A stretch of 64,000 bases of DNA from Asticcacaulis sp. AC402 (GTDB lineage: Bacteria; Pseudomonadota; Alphaproteobacteria; Caulobacterales; Caulobacteraceae): positions 33,814 to 97,813 of the forward strand of contig NZ_AWGC01000026.1 of NCBI RefSeq assembly GCF_000495835.1, written 5' to 3'. The translations under genes were made by a program, and so were the position numbers. The notes below the pieces were generated by a model. It had not been told where the DNA came from. It did no database searches and saw only the letters and a list, made by a program, of their open reading frames with translations. Each line of letters begins with the position of its first letter. Position 1 is the first letter of the stretch. Shown here one piece after another: positions 28,304-35,072 of this stretch.

Positions 28304-28513
28304 GGCCGGTCCTTGTGCTTGGAAAAGGTTGGCTGGCTTATCGCGCGCAAGGGCGCCGATGGCAAATGGAGATTCCAACCACATCGCGTTGATTTTAGAT
28401 TTCTTCACTCGCCACGTGGACGCCTATCGAATTCTCACATATCTCGAGCATTGGCGCTAAACATAAAGTTTGATAGCGTGGCAATAAAATAGTGAGTAAT
28501 AATAATGGCTTAT

Positions 28514-28593
28514 ACTCCCCCGCTATGCGGGGGAGGTGGATCATCTGCGTTGGCAAATGAGACGGTGGGGGGATTTGGCCCGCCGGTGTTTCT
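28514..28593. repeat. Dispersed repeat family D copy 2
   Basis: CTCCCCCGCTATGCGGGGGAG forms a hairpin (pattern only). GTGGATCAT, GGCAAATGAGACGGTGG and GATTTGGCCCGCCGGTGTTTC follow, as in copy 1 at 254-352. The remaining gap from 28304 to 28513 is AT-rich toward its right end and likely holds the pgk promoter. Confidence 0.6.
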
Positions 28594-28620
28594 GTCGCGA
28601 AGGCTCCATTCTCGTCGACT

Positions 28621-28950
28621 TCACAAAAAGCTAAGCCCGAAATCGATCATCAGCCGGGTGTAGAAGGCCAGCACAAGTGCGCCATACAACAACACCGGCA
28701 TGACGAAGATCAGGAACAGGTGCCACGGCACGAACAGCGTCCAAAACCTGCGCCCGACAAAAATTCGCCGGCAAACCACGATCAGGTAAATGCCGATGAC
28801 GCCGATCGGCAGGCCGAACAGGCTAAACAAAAGCTGAACGCCTTCGTGGACCCGCAGAAAAGCGAGCAGGGGCGGAATGAAAAAGCTGCAGAGAAAAGCA
28901 GCAATCAGCCACCTGACTGGACGCGTCGGTTTGTTTTCCGTCTTGTCCAA
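28621..28950 (-). CDS. Small membrane protein of unknown function
   Basis: From TTG 28950, which has AGGGG five bases upstream, the protein has 109 residues. Its three hydrophobic segments are WLIAAFLCSFFIPPLLAFL, LLFSLFGLPIGVIGIYLIVV and FLIFVMPVLLYGALVLAFY. ATG 28977 is an alternative start, but it lacks a ribosome site. I do not recognise a family. It sits between pgk and gap on the same strand and next to a duplicated piece of the gap 3' end (28997-29036), so it probably arrived with that rearrangement. Confidence 0.55.
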   Translation of the reverse strand: MDKTENKPTRPVRWLIAAFLCSFFIPPLLAFLRVHEGVQLLFSLFGLPIGVIGIYLIVVCRRIFVGRRFWTLFVPWHLFLIFVMPVLLYGALVLAFYTRLMIDFGLSFL

Positions 28951-28996
28951 TAGACCCCTACCTGAAAACCACGCCATTTGCAGCGGGAGCAACACT

Positions 28997-29036
28997 ATCA
29001 GATCAGCTTGCCGAAATATACCACCGCGTCGGCCAT
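28997..29036 (-). pseudogene. Duplicated 3' end of gap (about 13 codons)
   Basis: On the minus strand this 40-base piece encodes MADAVVYFGKLI followed by a TGA stop. It matches the last codons of the real gap gene ([12 protein letters not shown], 29400-29438). The last 25 bases are identical in the two copies, and the next 15 show four differences. The copies are 402 bases apart and in the same orientation. The upstream part of this copy is not gap sequence, so it is a remnant. Confidence 0.85.
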
Positions 29037-29044
29037 CCATTCGG

Positions 29045-29350
29045 TCAAGTGAAATTGGGCGGATAGATGGCCAACAGGCCGTGGATCGCTGCGTAAGTGC
29101 CAACTATGGCTAAAGGCGTTGCTGCAACGAAGGCGAGTATCAAAATGAGCACCGATGGACGCTTCTTCCGCGAGCCCAGCCAGGTGATCAAAGCGCCGAC
29201 GGCAAGCGAAGCCGCAATGGCCACTGCATGTGGTTGCGTGATGCTGACATAAAATCTCAGCGCCAGCATCGTCATCGCAAAACCGATCACCAAGCCGAGG
29301 CCGAAAGCTGCCATCAGCCAGGCCCAAGAAAATCCGGGCCTATTCGTCAT
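29045..29350 (-). CDS. Small three-helix membrane protein
   Basis: The 101-residue protein starts at ATG 29350 after GGGGGG and has three membrane helices (about residues 10-32, 38-56, 66-95), with SRKKRPS forming the only charged loop. I do not recognise the family. The gene lies between the gap terminator and the duplicated gap 3' end. The whole gene therefore sits inside the 402-bp unit bounded by the gap repeats, which suggests insertion or tandem duplication. Confidence 0.6.
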   Translation of the reverse strand: MTNRPGFSWAWLMAAFGLGLVIGFAMTMLALRFYVSITQPHAVAIAASLAVGALITWLGSRKKRPSVLILILAFVAATPLAIVGTYAAIHGLLAIYPPNFT

Positions 29351-29363
29351 CGCGCCCCCCACA

Positions 29364-29393
29364 TTGAAAACCCGCCGGATCGCTCCGGCGGGT
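29364..29393 (-). terminator. Intrinsic terminator of gap
   Basis: A 10-bp stem (ACCCGCCGGA / TCCGGCGGGT, 29370-29379 and 29384-29393) with a 4-base loop is followed on the minus strand by TTTTC. It lies seven bases after the gap stop codon. Confidence 0.85.
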
Positions 29394-29399
29394 CATTAA

Positions 29400-30422
29400 T
29401 CAGATCAGCTTGCCGAAATATACGGCCGTATCGGCCATGCGCGACGAGAAGCCCCATTCGTTATCGTACCAGCTCAGGATCCGGACCAGGCCGCCATCGA
29501 CGATTTGGGTCTGGTTCAGCGCAAAGGTCGACGATGCCGGCGCGTGGTTAAAGTCCGACGACACCAGCGGTTCGTTGGTATAGTCCAGAACCCCCTTCAT
29601 CACGCCATCGGCGGCGGCGATGATGGCGTTGTTGACCTCATCCTTGGTGACGGTGCGGCTGGGCACGAAGACCAGGTCGACGGCCGAGACGTTCGGGGTC
29701 GGCACGCGGATCGACGAACCGTCCAGCTTGCCCTTCAGTTCCGGCAACACCAGGCCGACGGCCTTGGCCGCGCCCGTCGAGGTCGGGATCATGCTGAGCG
29801 ACGCGGCGCGGGCCCGGTACAGGTCCTTGTGCATCTGGTCCAGCGACGGCTGGTCGTTGGTGTAGCTGTGGATGGTGGTCATGTAGCCACGCTCGATGCC
29901 GCACAGGTCCTGCAGCACCTTGGCGACCGGCGCCAGGCAGTTGGTGGTGCACGAAGCGTTGGAGATGACTGTGTCGTCCTTCGTCAGGGAGTCATGGTTG
30001 ACGCCGTAAACAATGGTCTTGTCGGCGCCGTCGGCCGGGGCCGATACGATGACCTTGCGCGCGCCGGCCTCCAGATGCAGGGCGGCCTTGTCGCGGGCGG
30101 TGAAGATGCCGGTGCATTCCAGCGCGATATCGACGCCCAGTTCCTTGTGCGGCAGCTCGGCCGGATTCTTGATGGCCGTCACCTTGATCGGGCCGTAGGT
30201 CTTGCCGTCCTTGGTCAGGGTGATGCTGTCACCGTCGACCGTGACCGTGCCGGGGAAGCGGCCATGGACGCTGTCGTAGCGCAACAGGTGGGCATTGGTT
30301 TCGACCGGGCCCAGATCGTTGATCGCCACGACTTCGATATCGGTGCGGCCGTACTCGACGATGGAGCGGAGAACCAGGCGGCCGATGCGGCCGAACCCGT
30401 TAATGGCGACACGTAAAGCCAT
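29400..30422 (-). CDS. gap: Glyceraldehyde-3-phosphate dehydrogenase
   Basis: The enzyme oxidises glyceraldehyde 3-phosphate to 1,3-bisphosphoglycerate with NAD. The 340-residue protein starts at ATG 30422. The Rossmann fold opens with [15 protein letters not shown]. The acidic residue in INDLG favours NAD. The active-site Cys is in [12 protein letters not shown], and the partner His in [22 protein letters not shown] and the C-terminal YFGKLI are typical. It has its own terminator and is followed on the same strand by two small membrane genes, pgk and fba. The 3' end is duplicated 402 bases downstream. Confidence 0.96.
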   Translation of the reverse strand: MALRVAINGFGRIGRLVLRSIVEYGRTDIEVVAINDLGPVETNAHLLRYDSVHGRFPGTVTVDGDSITLTKDGKTYGPIKVTAIKNPAELPHKELGVDIALECTGIFTARDKAALHLEAGARKVIVSAPADGADKTIVYGVNHDSLTKDDTVISNASCTTNCLAPVAKVLQDLCGIERGYMTTIHSYTNDQPSLDQMHKDLYRARAASLSMIPTSTGAAKAVGLVLPELKGKLDGSSIRVPTPNVSAVDLVFVPSRTVTKDEVNNAIIAAADGVMKGVLDYTNEPLVSSDFNHAPASSTFALNQTQIVDGGLVRILSWYDNEWGFSSRMADTAVYFGKLI

Positions 30423-30620
30423 GGGAACATCCTTTTGCTAGGTTTTTTCGACGCGGTTCTTGAACCTCAAGGCTTTCAAGTCAAGCCTTATTTCGCGTCG
30501 TACGCTATATGGTAACGTTACCGTTGGAAATCCATGGCCGTGCGACCTTGAAGCGAGATTTCGAATGCATTTCCAGGCCATCGCGTGTAGGTACACTGTC
30601 CTTATATTGGGGGGATATCC

Positions 30621-31595
30621 ATGACCTGTCGCAACGCACTTCTGACCTGCCTGGCCTTGGCGGCCGCCACACCGGTCATGGCCCAGGATCCGGCGACCCG
30701 TGACATCATCCTGGAGATTCCGGCGACTGGTGAAATCCGTCTCAAGGTCGAACGGACCATGACCAAATCCGGTCAGGGACCTGTCACCTCCATGACCATG
30801 GCCTACGATATCGTCGATAGTTACGTTTGCGTCGACGACAGTTGCACAATCGCTTCCAAAGTCGAAAACGCTGTTTTCAAGACGATGAACGGCCAGGTTC
30901 CGCCCAAGGGCGTGGATATGAGCCCCTTGACCGAAGTCGTGCGGCTTATGGACGGCGTCTCGTACTCGGCCGACAGCTCGTTTTCGCCGCTGCGGCTGAA
31001 CGGCCTGACGCAACTCAAAGAGAATTACGTACGCACCATGATGGTCACCCTGGGCACCGGCGCCGATGAGAAAACGCGCGCCTCGCCCGAATTCCGGACC
31101 AACATCACGATGGCTGTCGATCAGATGCTGATGGCCGTGGGCGGCGAAGAGGCGGCTCCGGCCTTTGCTGCCGAGCGTGAATTGCTGTCGTGGGCGCACA
31201 ACACCTCACTCCCTCTGGGCGAGGCGGTGTCCGCGACCATGGAGTTCGCCAGTCCCGTCGACGGCACCCCGTTGCCGGCCCTGTTGTCCATGACGCTTGA
31301 ATCCGTGGACGAGACAAAAGGCCTTGCCGTCATCACCTTCGACAAAACGCCCGACGAGGCTGCCATGACCGCCTATGTCCGGCAGGTGGCGCCGCGCATG
31401 CTGGCCCAGGTCGGCGCGCCGGCGGAGGCACAAGAGATTTCGGTGAAAGGCAGCACCCATTGCCGATTCGAGGTCAGCCTGAAAACCGGCCTGGTTAACA
31501 CTGCTGACTGCCGGGTGGAAAAGGGCGTGACCGTTGCAGGAAAGGGTGAGGTGACTATGGACCACTACGTCATGTCCGAAGCCTTGCTGCCCTGA
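30621..31595 (+). CDS. Exported protein of unknown function
   Basis: The 324-residue protein has a signal peptide (TCRNALLTCLALAAATPVMA-QD) and a start with GGGGGG before it. The mature part is a mixed alpha/beta protein with several Cys: a pair in YVCVDDSCTIAS, and two near the end in GSTHCRFEV and NTADCRVEKG that may form a disulfide. There is no membrane helix or repeat. I do not recognise a named family. It ends three bases before the stop of the convergent sensor kinase gene. Confidence 0.65.
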   Translation: MTCRNALLTCLALAAATPVMAQDPATRDIILEIPATGEIRLKVERTMTKSGQGPVTSMTMAYDIVDSYVCVDDSCTIASKVENAVFKTMNGQVPPKGVDMSPLTEVVRLMDGVSYSADSSFSPLRLNGLTQLKENYVRTMMVTLGTGADEKTRASPEFRTNITMAVDQMLMAVGGEEAAPAFAAERELLSWAHNTSLPLGEAVSATMEFASPVDGTPLPALLSMTLESVDETKGLAVITFDKTPDEAAMTAYVRQVAPRMLAQVGAPAEAQEISVKGSTHCRFEVSLKTGLVNTADCRVEKGVTVAGKGEVTMDHYVMSEALLP

Positions 31596-31597
31596 GA

Positions 31598-33145
31598 CTA
31601 TTTCCGCATCAGCCGCGGCAGCACAAGGCGCGCTTCCAACCCGATGACCTGGGTGCCTTCATAACGGTTATGCAGGGTCAGAGTCGCGCCTTGCGCCTCG
31701 GCCAGCGAACGCGCCACCGACAGGCCCAGGCCGGTGCCCCCGGTATCGCGGCTGCGCGAACTCTCCACACGGTAAAACGGTTCAAACACCGTCTCCAGCT
31801 GGTCCGGCGGCAGGCCCGGACCGTTATCGATGATGCGCACCTCGGCCGACGGCCCACGTGCCGCCAGCTCTATCCGGCATGAGGTGGCGTAGCGGCCGGC
31901 GTTTTCGACCAAATTGGTAACGATGCGTTTCAGCGCCACCATGTCACCCTTCATCATGATATTGGGCTCGATCAGGGCCTGATCCATCTCACACACCGCG
32001 CACAGGTCGTCGGCGAGCGTCTCGACCAGGGCCGACAGGTCCAGCGGCCGCAAGCTGTCCCCCAGCTTGTGGGCGCTGGTAAAGCTCATGGCCGAGCGGA
32101 TCAGCCCGTCCATATGGGCGATATCGTCGGCCAGCTTGTCGCGTAATGGCAAGGGCAGGTCCTCAATACGCAGTCGCATCCGCGCCAGCGGCGTCTTCAG
32201 ATCGTGAGCAATCGCCCCCATCAATGCCGTGCGGCTTTCGACCTGTTTGCGGATGCGGATCTGCATCGCGTTGAGCACGTCGGCGGCTTGACGCACCTCG
32301 CGCGGACCGATGGCCATCACCGGCGGCGCAGTGTCCTCGACCCCGATCTTGGACGCGGCTTCGGAAAAGGCGACGATCGGCCCGGCCAGGCGCTGCGACA
32401 GCCACCAGGCCAGGGGCAGGATCAGCAGGGCGGTCAGCCCGAACCCGATCAGTAGCCGCAGCTGCCACGGCGCAATCAGATCCTGCGGCGGGGTAATGAC
32501 GCGATAGCTGCCGTCGCTCAGTTTCCACGCGGCGGAGAAGGGCGGGAAGACGACGTCGCCGCGCAGTTCCAGCCGCTCGATGCGGACGATCGGTCCGGCT
32601 CCGTCTTGTGGCGGCGGCAGAGGTCCACCCGGTCCATCCGTGCCGAAGCCAGCCTCGCCACCGGCCCCCCCGTCGGGACCGGGTGGCGGACCGGGGCCTT
32701 CACGCCTGAACATGACGACGCGGTTGGCTTCGATCGAAGGTGGCCTGGCGCCGAAAACCTGGCGGCGAAGGGGCGGGATGTGCACCTTGATCGTGTCGGC
32801 CGGGACGCCCAACTGCATGGCCAGACTGTGTTCCAGCGCGCCGGAGATGGCGCCGAAATGTCCCCGTCCGGCCGGTTCGGCAACGAAATCCGGCGCCGTG
32901 GCGGTGGTGACGGCCGTCAGGGTCCGGCCGTTCTGCAGTTCAACCTGGCCGGTTTTAAGCGCGGCGCCAGCCTCCTCCAGCGTATAGCCCGCTGGCGGCG
33001 GGTCCGGCGCATTCAGCACGACGAACGTATTGATCCCGAGCGCCAGAACCAGCACAGCCAGGCTCAGCCCGAGGACCTGCCAGAAGATCGGCCAACGGGT
33101 TGGAAGCGACATCAGCCGGCGCCTGGGCGTTTGGGAATTCGTCAC
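31598..33145 (-). CDS. EnvZ-like sensor histidine kinase
   Basis: The 515-residue kinase has TM1 (about 20-45), a periplasmic domain of 185 residues, TM2 (about 230-250), HAMP, then the kinase core: H box AIAHDLKTPLARMRLR with His314, N box IVTNLVENAGRYA, G1 DNGPGLPPD, F FEPFYRV and G2 GGTGLGLSVARSLAE. The periplasmic part carries a Gly/Pro-rich stretch of about 35 residues (148-185) that is probably unstructured. The regulator gene lies 4 bases upstream on the same strand, so they form one operon. The stimulus is unknown; the divergent EF-hand gene hints at calcium or envelope state. Confidence 0.93.
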   Translation of the reverse strand: MTNSQTPRRRLMSLPTRWPIFWQVLGLSLAVLVLALGINTFVVLNAPDPPPAGYTLEEAGAALKTGQVELQNGRTLTAVTTATAPDFVAEPAGRGHFGAISGALEHSLAMQLGVPADTIKVHIPPLRRQVFGARPPSIEANRVVMFRREGPGPPPGPDGGAGGEAGFGTDGPGGPLPPPQDGAGPIVRIERLELRGDVVFPPFSAAWKLSDGSYRVITPPQDLIAPWQLRLLIGFGLTALLILPLAWWLSQRLAGPIVAFSEAASKIGVEDTAPPVMAIGPREVRQAADVLNAMQIRIRKQVESRTALMGAIAHDLKTPLARMRLRIEDLPLPLRDKLADDIAHMDGLIRSAMSFTSAHKLGDSLRPLDLSALVETLADDLCAVCEMDQALIEPNIMMKGDMVALKRIVTNLVENAGRYATSCRIELAARGPSAEVRIIDNGPGLPPDQLETVFEPFYRVESSRSRDTGGTGLGLSVARSLAEAQGATLTLHNRYEGTQVIGLEARLVLPRLMRK

Positions 33146-33149
33146 GGGA

Positions 33150-33887
33150 TTACTTCAGCGGTTTGAACATATAGCCGATACCGCGGATGGTGCGGATGAG
33201 GTCCTCGTTATGGTCGTCGCTCAGCTTGCGGCGCAAGCGCGAAATCTGGACGTCGATGGCGCGGTCGAAACTGTCGGCATTGGGCCCGTGCAGGTGGTCG
33301 AGGATCTGGTCGCGCGACAGGGCGCGGCCCGGCCGGTCGAGAAAGACCCGCAGCAGTTCGAACTCGGCATTGCTGAGTGCCACCTGGATGCCGTCCGGGC
33401 GGGTCAGGGTGCGTTTGATATTGTCGAGCGACCAGCCGAAAAAAGTGGTCATTGGCGCACCCTTGTCCCCGCTTGCGCTGCGCAGTTCGCGCCGGCGCAA
33501 CACGGCACGGATGCGCGCCAGCAGTTCACGCGGATGGAAGGGCTTGGCCATATAGTCGTCGGCCCCCAGTTCCAGCCCGACGATGCGGTCGATCTCCTCG
33601 CCACGCGCCGACAGCATGATCACCGGCGGGCCGCCCTGCTCCCGGAGCCGCTTGCAGATCGACAGGCCGTCTTCGCCGGGCATCATATAGTCGAGCACGA
33701 CCAGGGCAATATCGCCACGCGCCAGCACCTTGTCCATCTCCTTGCCCTGCGCCGCCGTGTGTACGGAAAAGCCGTTCTGGCCGAGGAAATTCCCGGTCAG
33801 GTCGCGGATATCGCGGTCGTCGTCGACGATCAGAATGCGCGGCGGCGTAGCGGTGGCGGTTTCGGTCATGATGGCGGCTTGGGGCAT
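33150..33887 (-). CDS. OmpR-family response regulator
   Basis: The 245-residue protein has a receiver domain (acid pocket ILIVDDDRD, phospho-acceptor Asp66 in VVLDYMMPGEDG, Thr/Ser position in IMLSARGE, Lys in DYMAKPFHPRELLAR) and a C-terminal winged helix (LSNAEFELLRVFLDRPG, DRAIDVQISRLRRKL, IRTIRGIGYMF). It should bind DNA as a dimer when phosphorylated by the partner kinase encoded just downstream. Starts at ATG 33887, ATG 33869 and TTG 33893 are all possible; none has a strong ribosome site. A pair of direct repeats in the divergent promoter is a good candidate binding site. Confidence 0.93.
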   Translation of the reverse strand: MPQAAIMTETATATPPRILIVDDDRDIRDLTGNFLGQNGFSVHTAAQGKEMDKVLARGDIALVVLDYMMPGEDGLSICKRLREQGGPPVIMLSARGEEIDRIVGLELGADDYMAKPFHPRELLARIRAVLRRRELRSASGDKGAPMTTFFGWSLDNIKRTLTRPDGIQVALSNAEFELLRVFLDRPGRALSRDQILDHLHGPNADSFDRAIDVQISRLRRKLSDDHNEDLIRTIRGIGYMFKPLK

Positions 33888-33954
33888 AGGCAACTCATAT
33901 TGGGAGAAGCCTCAAAGATGCCGCTGGCTTGCGGCGGACGGATGGCCAGGGTGA

Positions 33955-33981
33955 CACAATAAATCTTAATTTTGCCACAAT
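33955..33981. promoter_or_regulatory. Candidate operator of the response regulator (direct repeats)
   Basis: CACAAT occurs at 33955-33960 and again at 33976-33981, 21 bases apart or two helical turns, with AT-rich sequence between. OmpR-family dimers bind such direct repeats. The site lies between the regulator operon and the divergent EF-hand gene and could control both. Confidence 0.35.
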
Positions 33982-34062
33982 TGGCGTATCGCTGACATCA
34001 AGCAGCAACACCATGGGCGCAGGATGGGACTGCGGAACACGATATTTTCAAGGGAGACCCGT

Positions 34063-34605
34063 ATGACGTTACGACCCAAACACTATTTGATGGCGGCGGC
34101 CGGCATGGCTGTTGCGGCCCTGGCTTTCGGGGCGGTTGCGCAGCCCAAGAGAGAGGTGCGCATCTTCCACGGCGGCGGTGATTTCGCCACCCTGGATGTC
34201 AACAAGGACGGCAAGGTGACGCGCGAGGAGTTCAATCGCCCGCCACCCGATCCGTTCGACCTGATGGACGGCAACAAGGACGGTTCCGTCACCGAGGAAG
34301 AGTTCAAGGCGTTCAAGCCGCCGCACATGGAGCGCGAGGTCGTCATGATACACGGCGGTCCGGGTATGGCTGGTCCCGATGACTTAGATGGCCCGCCGCC
34401 GCCGGGGGCGCGCATCCACAAGCGCGAGATCCGAATCATCGGCGGCGATGGCCTGGATGCCAACAAGGATGGCAAGGTGACCTTCGAGGAATTCTCAGCG
34501 CCAATGAAGGACCATTTCGGCGAGATGGACGCCAACAAGGACGGCGTGCTGAGCGGTGACGAGTTGAAGCATCCTGCCGGCCCGCCACCCATGCCGGGGC
34601 GGTAA
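34063..34605 (+). CDS. Exported EF-hand calcium-binding protein
   Basis: The 180-residue protein has a signal peptide (cut near GAVAQ) and four EF-hand loops: DVNKDGKVTREE (45-56), DGNKDGSVTEEE (69-80), DANKDGKVTFEE (132-143) and DANKDGVLSGDE (156-167). All have Asp/Asn/Asp and a closing Glu, so all should bind calcium. The protein is an internal duplication: each half opens with KRE(V/I)RI-(F/I) and a Gly-rich turn, followed by one EF-hand pair. Linkers are rich in Pro and Gly. AGGGAGA precedes ATG 34063. It is divergent from the two-component operon, so it may be a regulated target or a periplasmic calcium sensor or buffer. Confidence 0.88.
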   Translation: MTLRPKHYLMAAAGMAVAALAFGAVAQPKREVRIFHGGGDFATLDVNKDGKVTREEFNRPPPDPFDLMDGNKDGSVTEEEFKAFKPPHMEREVVMIHGGPGMAGPDDLDGPPPPGARIHKREIRIIGGDGLDANKDGKVTFEEFSAPMKDHFGEMDANKDGVLSGDELKHPAGPPPMPGR

Positions 34606-34634
34606 CATAGGATTTCCAACGGCGTTCTTTTCGC

Positions 34635-34741
34635 CCTTGGCAAGGGCGACCGCCCGCCGCCGCTGACGCGGCGAGCCATGCGGCGCCTGAGCTGAAAAAT
34701 AGTGAAAATTCAGCCGCAGGATTTTTTGTCCTGCGGCTGAT
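34635..34741. repeat. Degenerate family B-like sequence and hairpin
   Basis: TTGGCAAGGGCGACCGC, GCGAGCCATGCGGCGCCTGA and GCTGAAAAATAGTGAAAATT match the inner part of family B. A hairpin CAGCCGCAGGA / TCCTGCGGCTG (34711-34721 and 34729-34739) with a T-rich loop follows. It may help end the EF-hand transcript. Confidence 0.5.
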
Positions 34742-34754
34742 TTCTCGTGCGACG

Positions 34755-34904
34755 GAGTTGGTAACTGTCGGCGTTAGACAAAATGAAAAGGCGACGGATT
34801 GCTCCATCGCCCGAACAGTTCTTGAGACAGGCGGTATCTCCCCGGAGCTGCCTGGTCCCAAGAGAGAGCCGTGGTGACCGCCGTCACCACGGCTTCTTTT
34901 TTTT
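34755..34904 (+). ncRNA. Candidate structured small RNA
   Basis: A 150-base stretch without a reading frame holds three stems in a row. AACTGT pairs with ACAGTT around an inner GGCGA / TCGCC hairpin. CAGGC pairs with GCCTG. A perfect 11-bp stem (GCCGTGGTGAC / GTCACCACGGC, 34868-34878 and 34883-34893) is followed by TTCTTTTTTTT. Such an isolated, strong rightward terminator between an EF-hand gene end and the convergent tkt end needs its own transcript. I do not match it to a known RNA family. Confidence 0.4.
34868..34904 (+). terminator. Strong intrinsic terminator
   Basis: A perfect 11-bp stem with a 4-base loop is followed by a run of ten pyrimidines with nine T. It would end the candidate small RNA transcript. 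Confidence 0.88.
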
Positions 34905-34952
34905 GGTCTTGAGCCATCGATACTCTGCAGCCATCGGCAGCGCTACAAGATT

Positions 34953-35040
34953 CCCTCTCCCCTCGTGAGGGGAGAGGACGAGAGCGGAACGAAGTGAACG
35001 CGATCGGCGCGGGGCGGCGAGCCTGAGGGGCCTTCAGAGG
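34953..35040. repeat. Family E hairpin repeat
   Basis: CCTCTCCCCTCGTGAGGGGAGAGG (hairpin), GACGAGAGCGGAACGAAG, CGATCGGCGCGGGGCGGC and GAGGGGCCTTCAGAGG follow the family E order. It lies just beyond the tkt stop on the minus strand. Confidence 0.5.
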
Positions 35041-35072
35041 ACGTCTGAGCGCCGAAAAGCCCTCTCTAAATC

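Noticed and set aside
28998..29327. A 109-codon minus-strand frame ending in the gap-like peptide MADAVVYFGKLI
   Set aside because: Only the last dozen residues resemble GAPDH. The rest is out of frame with the 101-residue membrane protein gene, so I call the end a duplicated remnant and not a gene.
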